Of a stretch of DNA of 44,364 nucleotides, positions 19,698 to 28,200 are shown piece by piece. The notes below the pieces were generated by a model that was not told the DNA's origin, did not search any database, and saw nothing but the letters and a program-made list of their open reading frames with translations. The stretch spans positions 1 through 44,364 of the forward strand of contig CAJYWN010000018.1 in NCBI GenBank assembly GCA_913778275.1, in the 5' to 3' direction. Source of the stretch: an uncultured Chryseobacterium sp. (GTDB taxonomy: Bacteria; Bacteroidota; Bacteroidia; Flavobacteriales; Weeksellaceae). Positions within the stretch are counted from its first letter, which is position 1; each line of letters begins with the position of its first letter. The translations under genes and the position numbers were made by a program.

Positions 19698-20723
19698 ATG
19701 AAAAGATGGTACCTTTATCCCTTTTCTCTAGGTTATCGCATGGTAACGGGTATCCGAAACACAATGTATGATCTGGGAATTTTTAAATCGACAAAATTCA
19801 AAACACCAATACTATGTGTTGGTAATCTCTCCGTAGGCGGAAGCGGAAAATCGCCTATGGTGATGTATCTTGCGCAGTTTTTATCGAAACATTACAGAAC
19901 GGGAGTGCTCTCCAGAGGCTATGGAAGGCTCACCAAAGGCTATGCTGTTACCAACTATGAAAGCAATTATAAAATGGTGGGTGATGAAGCCATGCAGCTG
20001 TTCGAACGCTTTAAAAACCGCTTTGTTATTGCTGTTTCCGAAGAAAGAGTTCCCGGCGCCAAAAAAGTAATTTCCGATATGGATCTGGACGTTCTCGTTT
20101 TAGATGATGCCATGCAGCACAGAGCTATAAAGCCTGGCTTTACCATCATGATGACCGATTTTAATGATCCTTACTTTAAAGATCACCTTCTTCCTGCAGG
20201 AGATTTGCGGGAATCAAGAGCTGGGGCAAAAAGAGCAGATATCATCATGGTCAGCAAATGTCCCGACGAGCTTACCGAAGAAACCAAGCAATATTATATT
20301 TCAAGGATAAGACCTTCCGGACGTCAGAAAGTATTTTTTTCTTCCATAGGCTACGACGAAAATGTCTACGGAAAGGAGAAAATGCTTCCGGATAATAACC
20401 TGAATTATTACGATATCCTTCTCATCACAGGAATTGCCAATCCGAAACCTTTACTGAATCATCTTGCTAAATTTTCGCAGAGAGTAAAGCATCTGAAATT
20501 CCGGGACCATCACAACTTTACGGAAGCGGATATTAAAAATATTGTGGCGGAGTACAAAAAATTAGGGGAATACAAGCTGATCCTAACGACTGAAAAAGAC
20601 TACGTACGGCTTAAGACCTTTGATTATCTCAGAGATATTGTCTATTACTGGCCCATCAATGTAATTATTGATAAGAAGGAAGAATTTAACCAAATCATTC
20701 TGGATTATGTTAGAAAAAATTAA
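19698..20723 (+). CDS. lpxK: Tetraacyldisaccharide 4'-kinase
   Basis: LpxK (341 aa) phosphorylates the 4' position of the lipid A disaccharide precursor at the inner membrane. The N-terminal PFSLGYRMVTGIRN membrane helix, the Walker A-like GNLSVGGSGKSP, and the SRGYGR and DDAMQHR motifs are typical. ATG 19698 was chosen over the TTG three codons earlier because the predicted -7 box ends just before it. The last 17 bases overlap the next gene, so purine nucleoside phosphorylase is translated from the same message. Confidence 0.96.
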   Translation: MKRWYLYPFSLGYRMVTGIRNTMYDLGIFKSTKFKTPILCVGNLSVGGSGKSPMVMYLAQFLSKHYRTGVLSRGYGRLTKGYAVTNYESNYKMVGDEAMQLFERFKNRFVIAVSEERVPGAKKVISDMDLDVLVLDDAMQHRAIKPGFTIMMTDFNDPYFKDHLLPAGDLRESRAGAKRADIIMVSKCPDELTEETKQYYISRIRPSGRQKVFFSSIGYDENVYGKEKMLPDNNLNYYDILLITGIANPKPLLNHLAKFSQRVKHLKFRDHHNFTEADIKNIVAEYKKLGEYKLILTTEKDYVRLKTFDYLRDIVYYWPINVIIDKKEEFNQIILDYVRKN

Positions 20724-21531
20724 AAAAACAGCAGCCTTCATTCAGAACGTTATCAATGATACCCCTGATTTTGCCATTGTTTTAGGTTCGGGATTGGGAA
20801 AATTACAGGATGAGGTAGAAACAATTCATACCATTGCATATGCTGAAATTCCTGAATTTCCGCAAACCACAGTTGCCGGGCACAGCGGAAAATTAATCTA
20901 CGGATTGCTGGAAGGCAAAAAAGTGTTAATGATGAGCGGCCGCTTTCATTATTATGAAGGTCATTCTATGGAAAATGTGGTGCTGCCCATCAGGGTTTTT
21001 TATCTTTTAGGCATAAAAAATCTGATTCTTTCCAATGCTTCCGGAGGTGTAAACTCTGAATACAAAATTGCAGATATTGCCATCATTAAAGATCACATCA
21101 ATATGATGCCCGAACATCCGCTGCGTGGAAGAAATATCGATTCTTTTGGTCCGAGATTCGTGGATATGAGCGAACCGTATAACAAAAAGATGATTTCTGT
21201 GGCCGAAAAAATTGCCTCAGAAAATAATATCAATTTTCATACGGGAACTTATGTAGCGTTGCAGGGACCAACTTTTGAAACACCTGCAGAATACGGAATG
21301 ATAAAAGCCATTGGTGGCGATATGGTCGGAATGAGTACCGTACCTGAAGTTATTGTAGCAAGACACATGGGAATGGATGTGTTCGGGATCTCTGTGATTA
21401 CCGATCTGGGCGGACCGGATATCGCGTTCTCCGTTTCTCACGAAGAAGTTCTGAATGCCGCCAATAAAGCAATGCCTAACGTAATTGCAGTTGTGAAAGG
21501 CTTAGTCAAAAACTATCCGCAGTCATTATAG
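20707..21531 (+). CDS. Purine-nucleoside phosphorylase (class I, trimeric type)
   Basis: A 274-aa enzyme that splits inosine and guanosine with phosphate to base and ribose 1-phosphate. GSGLG binds phosphate, GRFHYYEGH and LSNASGGVN line the active site, and GPTFETPAEYGM and GMSTVPEVIVARHMGM are diagnostic of the family. The ATG at 20707 lies inside lpxK (17-bp overlap, different frame) and matches the expected N-terminus; earlier in-frame codons lie deeper in lpxK. Coupling with lpxK is positional and has no obvious metabolic logic. Confidence 0.95.
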   Translation: MLEKIKKTAAFIQNVINDTPDFAIVLGSGLGKLQDEVETIHTIAYAEIPEFPQTTVAGHSGKLIYGLLEGKKVLMMSGRFHYYEGHSMENVVLPIRVFYLLGIKNLILSNASGGVNSEYKIADIAIIKDHINMMPEHPLRGRNIDSFGPRFVDMSEPYNKKMISVAEKIASENNINFHTGTYVALQGPTFETPAEYGMIKAIGGDMVGMSTVPEVIVARHMGMDVFGISVITDLGGPDIAFSVSHEEVLNAANKAMPNVIAVVKGLVKNYPQSL

Positions 21532-21586
21532 AATTTTTCAATTGTTTAAATTTCCGGCAATAACTTTCTAATTGCTTTTCATTGTT

Positions 21587-21594
21587 TAGATTTG
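21587..21594 (+). promoter_or_regulatory. Predicted -7 box of the thioredoxin-like gene
   Basis: TAGATTTG fits TAnnTTTG, 17 bases before the start codon at 21611. Confidence 0.45.
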
Positions 21595-21610
21595 CAGAAA
21601 TGATTTTAAA

Positions 21611-22126
21611 ATGAAGAAGCTGTTTTTATTATTCATGATCGGAATTTTCGGATTAAGCTGCTCACAGCAGGCTCCCGAAGTTCTTAAAACAAATTTTTCC
21701 AAAGAAGCATTGCTCCAGAAGGTTGAGAATGAAGAAGGTAAGACCGTAACCCTACAGCAAATCCTGGATCAGCATAAAGGAAAAGTTTTAGTCCTTGATT
21801 TCTGGGCAGGCTGGTGCAGGGACTGCTTAAAAGCACTTCCCAAAGCCAGGGAATTAGAAGAAAACAATAAAAATATTGATTTTGTGTTCCTATCATTAGA
21901 CCGGTCCAGAGAAGGTTTCGACAAAAGCTTGGAAAGATTTGATATGAAAGACAAAGAAAATTACTGGTTCGCTTCCGGCTGGAAAAACGATTTCAATAAC
22001 TATATCGATCTTAACTGGATCCCAAGATACATGGTGATCGATCAGAAGTCTAAAATTGCAAAATATTACGCCATCTCTCCCGAAGATCCCGATATTCAGG
22101 CAACAATTGAACGCTTACTAAAATAA
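21611..22126 (+). CDS. Thioredoxin-like (TlpA/ResA type) lipoprotein
   Basis: A 171-aa protein with a lipoprotein signal (FLLFMIGIFGLSC, lipidated C17) and a thioredoxin-fold domain. The active site WCRDC sits in LVLDFWAGWCRDCLKALPKA, and a cis-Pro follows (NWIPRYMVID). It is likely a membrane-anchored periplasmic thiol-disulphide reductase acting in cytochrome maturation or redox repair; the exact partner is unknown. It is a single-gene unit with its own -7 box. Confidence 0.92.
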   Translation: MKKLFLLFMIGIFGLSCSQQAPEVLKTNFSKEALLQKVENEEGKTVTLQQILDQHKGKVLVLDFWAGWCRDCLKALPKARELEENNKNIDFVFLSLDRSREGFDKSLERFDMKDKENYWFASGWKNDFNNYIDLNWIPRYMVIDQKSKIAKYYAISPEDPDIQATIERLLK

Positions 22127-22300
22127 AATGACATAGGAAATGCAGACGTTAAGATAATAAGATCTGTGAATGTTAAGAAAATTCTACTGTTTGAGCGCGA
22201 CAGATCAATCGAAACGAAGAACAGATTTTGATTCGCGCGAGTTTAGAATTTTTAGAGAAGATTTTATTTTTAGTCGGAGTTTCCAAGTCTTGAATTTTTG

Positions 22301-22328
22301 TTTTCTTTTGTTTCAAGACAAAAGAAAA
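22301..22328. repeat. 11-bp perfect hairpin in the intergenic spacer
   Basis: TTTTCTTTTGT (22301-22311) and ACAAAAGAAAA (22318-22328) pair perfectly around TTCAAG. The surrounding spacer (22127-22349) holds no gene. The word pair looks like a dispersed intergenic palindrome, but only one copy is visible here. Confidence 0.5.
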
Positions 22329-22349
22329 TAATTAAAATATAGGAATCCA

Positions 22350-22357
22350 TATCTTTG
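22350..22357 (+). promoter_or_regulatory. Predicted -7 box of dinB (leaderless)
   Basis: TATCTTTG ends 4 bases before the dinB ATG, so transcription should start at or within a base or two of the start codon. Confidence 0.5.
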
Positions 22358-22361
22358 CGGT

Positions 22362-23459
22362 ATGGATTCTTCTTTTCCCCTGCGCAAAATTATTCATGTC
22401 GATATGGATGCATTCTATGCTTCTGTGGAACAGCATGATAATCCGGCATTAAAAGGCAAGGCCATTGCGGTTGGGGGAGAGCATCGCGGTGTTGTGGCGG
22501 CGGCAAGCTATGAAGCCAGAAAGTTCGGGGTACGGTCTGCAATGCCCAGTAAAACCGCTAAAGAAAAATGCCCTCATCTTATTTTTGTTTCTCCAAGGTT
22601 TCAGCGGTATAAAGAGATCTCCAGGAAAATACGTGAGATTTTTTATGAATACACCGATCTGGTAGAGCCTTTGTCATTAGATGAAGCTTATCTGGATGTT
22701 ACGGAAAATAAAAAAGAGATAGAGTCTGCCAATCAGATTGCCAGAGAAATTCGTCAGAAAATTTTTGAACAGACGGGGTTAACGGCATCTGCAGGGATTT
22801 CCATCAACAAATTTCTGGCTAAAGTAGCATCAGATATTAATAAACCGAATGGGCAGAAAACGATTCATCCTGATAAAGTAGAAAGCTTTCTTGAGGAGCT
22901 GCCGGTGGAAAAATTTTATGGAGTAGGGAAGGTTACGGCGAATAAAATGTTTAGTTTAGGCATTTATAAAGGGAAAGATTTAAAGAAAAGATCTATCGAA
23001 GACCTTACAAGGCTGTTCGGAAAATCAGGAGCGTATTATTATAATGTAGTTCGGGGAATTCATCATTCTGAAGTAAAGCCCCATAGAATCCAGAAAAGTG
23101 TTGCTGTAGAAAGAACTTTTTTTGAGGATCTTTTTGATGAACAGCAGATTAATGAAAAGCTGCAAAGCCTGAGTGAAGAACTCCAAAACCGCCTTCAGAA
23201 AAATAATATTCTCGGCCGTACGCTGACCCTGAAAATCAAGTACAAAGATTTCTCCCTTTTTACCCGCAGTATCACCCGGGAAGAATATTTCTCATCCACA
23301 GAACAATATTTCAATACAGGAAAACAGCTTTGGGAGCTCCGTCCGTTCGATAAACCTGTACGGCTTCTCGGATTATCTCTTTCTCAGCTTAATACGGAAG
23401 AGAAAAAACAGGTATCTGTTCAACTAAAAATTCCGTTCAAAGAATTTGGGGACCAGTAA
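22362..23459 (+). CDS. dinB: DNA polymerase IV (Y family)
   Basis: A 365-aa translesion polymerase of the DinB/UmuC family. The metal-binding motifs are intact: DMDAFYASVE and SLDEAYLDVT. The helix-hairpin-helix region (VEKFYGVGKVTANKM) and the little-finger domain (from about 240) follow. The C-terminus (LKIPFKEFGDQ) does not fit the usual beta-clamp peptide cleanly. It acts in mutagenic damage bypass. The -7 box abuts the ATG, suggesting a leaderless message. Confidence 0.95.
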   Translation: MDSSFPLRKIIHVDMDAFYASVEQHDNPALKGKAIAVGGEHRGVVAAASYEARKFGVRSAMPSKTAKEKCPHLIFVSPRFQRYKEISRKIREIFYEYTDLVEPLSLDEAYLDVTENKKEIESANQIAREIRQKIFEQTGLTASAGISINKFLAKVASDINKPNGQKTIHPDKVESFLEELPVEKFYGVGKVTANKMFSLGIYKGKDLKKRSIEDLTRLFGKSGAYYYNVVRGIHHSEVKPHRIQKSVAVERTFFEDLFDEQQINEKLQSLSEELQNRLQKNNILGRTLTLKIKYKDFSLFTRSITREEYFSSTEQYFNTGKQLWELRPFDKPVRLLGLSLSQLNTEEKKQVSVQLKIPFKEFGDQ

Positions 23460-23505
23460 TCTCGAAAATTTTCATTAAATTGTAGTAACCAAATTTTACA
23501 ATTTT

Positions 23506-24978
23506 ATGAATGAAACGATGATTCAATTTTTTCACTGGTATTCTGAAGGAAACGGAAAACTGTGGAAAGAGGCAGAAAAAAACGCACAATATCTGGCTGA
23601 ATTAGGAATTACATCAGTATGGTTCCCACCCGCTTACAAAGGAGTTACAGGCGGTCTCTCCATCGGTTATGATGCTTATGATCTTTATGATCTCGGAGAA
23701 TTTGATCAGAAAGGAACCATTCCCACAAAATACGGAACAAAAGAAGATTACATAAATGCCATCAAAGCTTTAAAAGAACAGAATATCAAAGTTATTGTTG
23801 ATATTGTTCTTGGGCACAAAGGTGGCGGAGATGAGCTTGAAACCTTCAAAGCGGTGAAAGTAGACGAAGAAAATCGTGATAAAATTATTTCCGACGAGAT
23901 TGAGATACAGTCGTACACCAAATTTACATTTCCCGGCCGCGGAAAAAAATATTCGGATTTTGAGTGGAATTATACCTGTTTCAGCGGAGTAGATTATGCG
24001 GAAGGCATGGAATCTCATATTTTCAAAATTAAAAATGAATACGGAACCGATTGGGAAGAAATGATTGATGATGAAAAAGGAAACTACGATTATCTTATGT
24101 TCAATGATGTGGAACACCGCAATCCTTTCGTACGCGAAGAGCTCAATAACTGGGCAAAATGGTATTTCGATGAAACCGATTTTGACGGGGTAAGACTGGA
24201 TGCCCTGAAACATATTTCATTTGATTTTTACAAAGAATGGCTTACGCTGCTGCGTTCCAACTCCGGTAAAAATATTTTTGCGGTAGGAGAATACTGGGCG
24301 CCGGGATATCTCAGTCTGCTTCAGAAATATATTGAAGTTACGGAAGGTTGTATGAGCTTATTTGACAGCTCTTTACAGAATAATTTCCATAATGCTTCCA
24401 TCGAAGGGGATTCCTACGATTTGCGAAGAATTTTCGATGAAACGCTTACCCAGGCCGATCCTATGCATTCGGTAAGCCTGGTTGATAATCATGATACCCA
24501 GCCTCTGCAGGATCTGGAAGCACCGGTGGAACAATGGTTTAAGCCATTGGCGTATGCATTAATCTTACTTCGCCAGGACGGGTATCCATGTGTGTTTTAC
24601 CCGGATTTATATGGTGCGCATTACGTGGATAAAGACCGTGAGGGCAATGATCAGGAAATCTTTCTGGATAAGGTAGACGGTATCGAAGAGATGCTGAAGG
24701 CAAGAAAAGATCATGCTTACGGAGAACAGCGTGATTATTTTGAAGATGCCAACTGTCTCGGATGGGTTCGTGAAGGAGATGATGAACATTCAGGATGTGC
24801 GGTTGTTCTCAGCAACAAAGAGGCTTATGAGAAACCTATGGAAATGGGTGAAAGATATATTGGGAAAACCTTTTACGATGTATTGGGCAGATTTGAAGAT
24901 AAAGTCACAATTGATGAAAACGGCTGGGGAAATTTCCCGGTGCCTGCAGGAAATGTAAGTGTCTGGATTGAAGAGTAG
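23506..24978 (+). CDS. Cytoplasmic alpha-amylase (GH13)
   Basis: A 490-aa GH13 enzyme close in size and sequence to cytoplasmic alpha-amylases such as E. coli AmyA. It hydrolyses internal alpha-1,4 bonds of maltodextrins or glycogen. The catalytic nucleophile is in DFDGVRLDALKH, the acid/base Glu in FAVGEYW, and the third Asp in LVDNHDTQ. The conserved region DIVLGHKG is present. There is no signal peptide, so it acts inside the cell. It is followed by a large hairpin with a T run. No glycogen genes are adjacent. Confidence 0.95.
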   Translation: MNETMIQFFHWYSEGNGKLWKEAEKNAQYLAELGITSVWFPPAYKGVTGGLSIGYDAYDLYDLGEFDQKGTIPTKYGTKEDYINAIKALKEQNIKVIVDIVLGHKGGGDELETFKAVKVDEENRDKIISDEIEIQSYTKFTFPGRGKKYSDFEWNYTCFSGVDYAEGMESHIFKIKNEYGTDWEEMIDDEKGNYDYLMFNDVEHRNPFVREELNNWAKWYFDETDFDGVRLDALKHISFDFYKEWLTLLRSNSGKNIFAVGEYWAPGYLSLLQKYIEVTEGCMSLFDSSLQNNFHNASIEGDSYDLRRIFDETLTQADPMHSVSLVDNHDTQPLQDLEAPVEQWFKPLAYALILLRQDGYPCVFYPDLYGAHYVDKDREGNDQEIFLDKVDGIEEMLKARKDHAYGEQRDYFEDANCLGWVREGDDEHSGCAVVLSNKEAYEKPMEMGERYIGKTFYDVLGRFEDKVTIDENGWGNFPVPAGNVSVWIEE

Positions 24979-25012
24979 TTAATTTCGAACCAACAATAAT
25001 TAAATAATAATC

Positions 25013-25087
25013 ATCCGTAAGTTTTGTCACCTTCAGGAATGTATAGAGTATGATCTCCTTGAACGGCAAACCTTGCGGATATTTTTT
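25013..25087 (+). terminator. Long inverted repeat ending in a T run, after the amylase gene
   Basis: 25013-25028 and 25065-25080 pair over 16 positions with one mismatch (two G-U pairs in RNA), enclosing 36 bases. ATTTTTT follows. It fits a terminator for the amylase gene, although the length and large loop are more like a small repeated palindromic element used as a terminator. Confidence 0.6.
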
Positions 25088-25109
25088 AGGATAAATAATT
25101 CCTTATAAA

Positions 25110-26438
25110 TTAAACTTTTCTCAGTTTAAGAATTTCCGGCCTTTCCGAAGTTTCTGAAATGGCACCGGTTCTGGCAAATTCTGCCCACAGTGCACGAAGC
25201 TTTTTCCCGTTTTCCTGAATATATTCCCACGGAACATCTTTCAAAAGCTCTGCCGATTTCCAGGCTTCTTTATTTTCGAATAGCAGTGGCAGATCAACAC
25301 AATGTGATGCCCCGATATAATTATTCTGTAAGGTAGATTGGATAACAAACTGATAGATATTACCGCCACCAGCCGCAAAAGTTTCTGCAAATATCCGTGA
25401 GGGTTTTTCATAAATCGACTCGGTCGTCTTTCTCACAATTTTATTGAGGATTTTATAAGGCAGATAAGTGTAGATACCTGTTTGAGCGGTCTTCACATAA
25501 AAAGCTGTCTCATCCTGATTGGAGCCGATTAAAACATCATATTTACTTGCGTTTTGCTTCCACTTTTCCATGCTCTCTTCTTCTCTGCATAACGGAGGAT
25601 AACCATATTGAGCACAAAACGGCATTGACGTTTTCAGACCGTATTTTCTGAAAGAAGGTAAAAAATTTCCATAACCGGACACCATCTTGAGTACATCAGA
25701 CTCATCTTTTAAAATATCTGTTTTCCGGAAAAACTCATTCGACATTTTTTGCCTGTTGATCCTGAAACCAAGCGGTGCACTATGAATAATCGCACGGCGA
25801 AATAGATTTTCAGTTCCCTCGGAAATCATCAGATGCGCAATGGCATCACCTCCGGATGACTGTCCGAACAAGGTAATATTTTCAGGATCTCCGCCAAAGT
25901 CACAAATATATTTTTTAATCCAGTGCAAAGCTGCAATCATATCATATAATCCGAGGTTCGCAGGTCTTTCTTCGTTACCTCCCAAAAAACCGAAAAGGCC
26001 AAGTCGATAAGAAATCGAAACAACAATGATATTCTGTTCTTTTACCCAGACAGAAGGATCAGACGTAGGCAAATCACCACATCCTATTTCGTAGGAACCA
26101 CCATGAATCCAGACAATAACTGCAAGCTTTTTGTTCTCATTAATAGTTTCCGGACGTGTAATGGTAAGAAACTGTGGAGATTCATCCGGTTCAAATTGTT
26201 CCACATCTGTTCTCTGAATCAGCCTGTCAAGCAGCGGACTAATATTCTGCGGGCACACGGGAGTTTTATCAGGGATTTCATGACTCTCTGCATATTCTAT
26301 CGCTTCGGGTTTTTTAAATCTTTGAGACTGCGCATACCGAATGCTTTTCGCCCTGATAACGCCATTTTCCTTTAATGCTGAAATAGCTCCAAAAGAAGTG
26401 TGAAAAATATGAATTCCTTTATGCTGCTGGGTAGTCAT
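25110..26438 (-). CDS. Type B carboxylesterase
   Basis: A 442-aa esterase of the type B carboxylesterase family. VIVWIHGGSYEIG forms the oxyanion hole and GQSSGGD carries the catalytic Ser. SNQDETAFY supplies the Glu and GASHCVDLPLLF the His, so the triad is complete. No signal peptide is seen, so it is probably cytoplasmic; members of this family hydrolyse diverse carboxyl esters. I chose ATG 26438 over the TTG two codons earlier because the -7 box lies directly before it. It is somewhat shorter than the usual ~500 aa. Confidence 0.92.
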   Translation of the reverse strand: MTTQQHKGIHIFHTSFGAISALKENGVIRAKSIRYAQSQRFKKPEAIEYAESHEIPDKTPVCPQNISPLLDRLIQRTDVEQFEPDESPQFLTITRPETINENKKLAVIVWIHGGSYEIGCGDLPTSDPSVWVKEQNIIVVSISYRLGLFGFLGGNEERPANLGLYDMIAALHWIKKYICDFGGDPENITLFGQSSGGDAIAHLMISEGTENLFRRAIIHSAPLGFRINRQKMSNEFFRKTDILKDESDVLKMVSGYGNFLPSFRKYGLKTSMPFCAQYGYPPLCREEESMEKWKQNASKYDVLIGSNQDETAFYVKTAQTGIYTYLPYKILNKIVRKTTESIYEKPSRIFAETFAAGGGNIYQFVIQSTLQNNYIGASHCVDLPLLFENKEAWKSAELLKDVPWEYIQENGKKLRALWAEFARTGAISETSERPEILKLRKV

Positions 26439-26441
26439 CCA

Positions 26442-26449
26442 CAAAATTA
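26442..26449 (-). promoter_or_regulatory. Predicted -7 box of the carboxylesterase gene (leaderless)
   Basis: TAATTTTG on the minus strand ends 3 bases before the ATG at 26438. Confidence 0.45.
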
Positions 26450-26643
26450 TGTTTTATATAAATGTAGTAATTTTATATGAAATTTAATTAAATCAAGCCA
26501 GTATCAAAATTTCCACTTTTAAGGCGTAGATTTTGCGGTCACGGTAAACTGGCACATTATTCTGTAATTTAGATAAGCTTAATTACCTTAACACAAGATT
26601 TTTTTGCAAATAACAATACAATTTTTACAAACTTAAATACAAT

Positions 26644-27699
26644 ATGAACACATTCACAGTAAAAGCATTCGGTGCAGAATCCAAGACTTCAGATTTAACC
26701 GGAATGAACATTGAAAGAAGAGAAGTAACTCCTAAAGATGTAGAAATTGAAATCCTATACTGCGGAGTATGCCATTCTGACCTTCATACGGCAAGAAACG
26801 ACTGGGGCGGATCCATGTATCCTGTGGTTCCAGGGCATGAAATCGTGGGAAGAATAACCAAGGTCGGAAGTGAAGTTTCCAAATTTAAAGTGGGAGATCT
26901 TGCAGCCGTGGGATGTATGGTAGATTCCTGCGGAGAATGTGAGAGCTGTAAGCACGATCTTGAACAATATTGCCAGAAAGGATTTACCGGTACTTACAAT
27001 GGGAAAGATAAACACCTGGGAGGGCACACATTCGGAGGGTATTCCCAAAAAGTCGTGGTAGGCGAGCATTTTGTTCTGAGTGTTCCGCAAAACCTTGATC
27101 TTGCTGCCGTAGCGCCGCTTCTTTGTGCAGGGATTACCACATGGTCCCCTTTAAGACACTGGAATGTAGGTCCGGATTCTAAAGTTGCTGTAGTAGGATT
27201 GGGCGGTTTGGGACACATGGCTATTAAACTGGCGAAAGGACTGGGTGCTGAGGTTACCTTATTTTCCCGTACTCCCGGTAAAACTGAAGATGCCAAAAAG
27301 CTGGGTGCTGATCATGTCGTGATTTCCACCGAACAGGAACAGATGGATGCTGTAAAAGGAAAATTTGATGTGATTATCGATACGGTTCCTTATGAACATG
27401 ATATAAATCCTTATATGCAGACAGTTGCGTTAGACGGAACATTGGTTCTGGTAGGTTTTATAGGAGAATTTCAGGAAACAGATTTAAGTACAAGACCCAT
27501 GATCTTCCAGCGTCGTTCCGTTGCCGGATCATTAATTGGAGGTATCGCTGAAACTCAGGAATTACTTGATTTCTGTGGGGAGCATAATATTGTTTCAGAC
27601 ATTGAGCTCATCAAAATGAGTGAAATCAATGAAGCGTATGAAAGAATGCTAAAGAGCGATGTAAAATACCGATTTGTGATTGATATGCAGTCTTTGTAA
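26644..27699 (+). CDS. Zinc-dependent NAD(P) alcohol dehydrogenase
   Basis: A 351-aa medium-chain dehydrogenase of the cinnamyl-alcohol-dehydrogenase/YahK type. Catalytic zinc ligands are in CGVCHSD and GHEIVG; the structural zinc site is CGECESCKHDLEQYC; the nucleotide-binding motif is VVGLGGLGHMA. It reduces aldehydes or oxidises alcohols with NADP(H) or NAD(H). It is a single-gene unit ending in a UUCG-loop terminator and faces the HxlR gene convergently. It might share stress signals with the neighbouring HxlR locus, but nothing in the sequence shows this. Confidence 0.95.
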   Translation: MNTFTVKAFGAESKTSDLTGMNIERREVTPKDVEIEILYCGVCHSDLHTARNDWGGSMYPVVPGHEIVGRITKVGSEVSKFKVGDLAAVGCMVDSCGECESCKHDLEQYCQKGFTGTYNGKDKHLGGHTFGGYSQKVVVGEHFVLSVPQNLDLAAVAPLLCAGITTWSPLRHWNVGPDSKVAVVGLGGLGHMAIKLAKGLGAEVTLFSRTPGKTEDAKKLGADHVVISTEQEQMDAVKGKFDVIIDTVPYEHDINPYMQTVALDGTLVLVGFIGEFQETDLSTRPMIFQRRSVAGSLIGGIAETQELLDFCGEHNIVSDIELIKMSEINEAYERMLKSDVKYRFVIDMQSL

Positions 27700-27721
27700 T
27701 CTTACTTAAATATTTTTGACT

Positions 27722-27746
27722 AAAACTCTCTTCGGAGAGTTTTTTT
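27722..27746. terminator. Terminator with UUCG tetraloop
   Basis: AAAACTCTC and GAGAGTTTT pair around TTCG, followed by more T. It separates two convergent genes and probably stops transcription from both sides. Confidence 0.88.
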
Positions 27747-27749
27747 GAT

Positions 27750-28118
27750 TTAAGGCTGATCATGCTTTCCTTCCATATCTCCAAAAGCCCACTCTGCCAT
27801 CGACTGGATTACGGGAACAAGGCTTTTTCCTGACGAACTCAGTTCATACATCACATGTGGCGGGACCACCGGTTTCGCTGTTCTTATAACAATACCGTCT
27901 TTTTCAAGCTGCTTCAGGTGCTGGATAAGCATCTTTTCCGTTACGGCCGGAATGGCACGTTTCAGTTCGCTGTAACGCTTATCTCCGGTGGAAAGGTGAT
28001 ATAAAATGATAGGTTTCCAGAATCCTCCTATCTTTTCCATAAAATAAGTAACAGGGCATGCACTGAGTGCATATTTTTTATTCTGCTGAATGGTAGAGCT
28101 TTCTTTAATGGCTGTCAT
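27750..28118 (-). CDS. HxlR family regulator with N-terminal Cys
   Basis: A 122-aa winged-helix regulator of the HxlR (DUF24) family. C21 in ALSACPVTYFMEKIGGFWK is the conserved cysteine that senses quinones, aldehydes or disulphide stress in YodB, HypR and QorR. The wing region (RTAKPVVPPHVMYELS) is typical. It is divergent from an NmrA/QorB-like gene with an 82-bp shared promoter region carrying repeated GTAAGTAC sites, so it most likely represses that gene and itself. Confidence 0.92.
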   Translation of the reverse strand: MTAIKESSTIQQNKKYALSACPVTYFMEKIGGFWKPIILYHLSTGDKRYSELKRAIPAVTEKMLIQHLKQLEKDGIVIRTAKPVVPPHVMYELSSSGKSLVPVIQSMAEWAFGDMEGKHDQP

Positions 28119-28134
28119 AATAACATACTTTAGG

Positions 28135-28173
28135 GTAAGTACTTGTATAAAAGTAAGTACAAATATAACTTTG
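28135..28173 (+). promoter_or_regulatory. HxlR operator and promoter of the NmrA-like gene
   Basis: Two copies of GTAAGTAC (28135-28142 and 28153-28160) lie 18 bp apart. They bracket the TTG at 28143-28145, and TAACTTTG at 28166-28173 is the -7 box (20-base spacer). A bound regulator would cover the -33 element, consistent with repression. Confidence 0.6.
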
Positions 28174-28200
28174 TCTCAGGAAATAAAAAAATATTTTATT

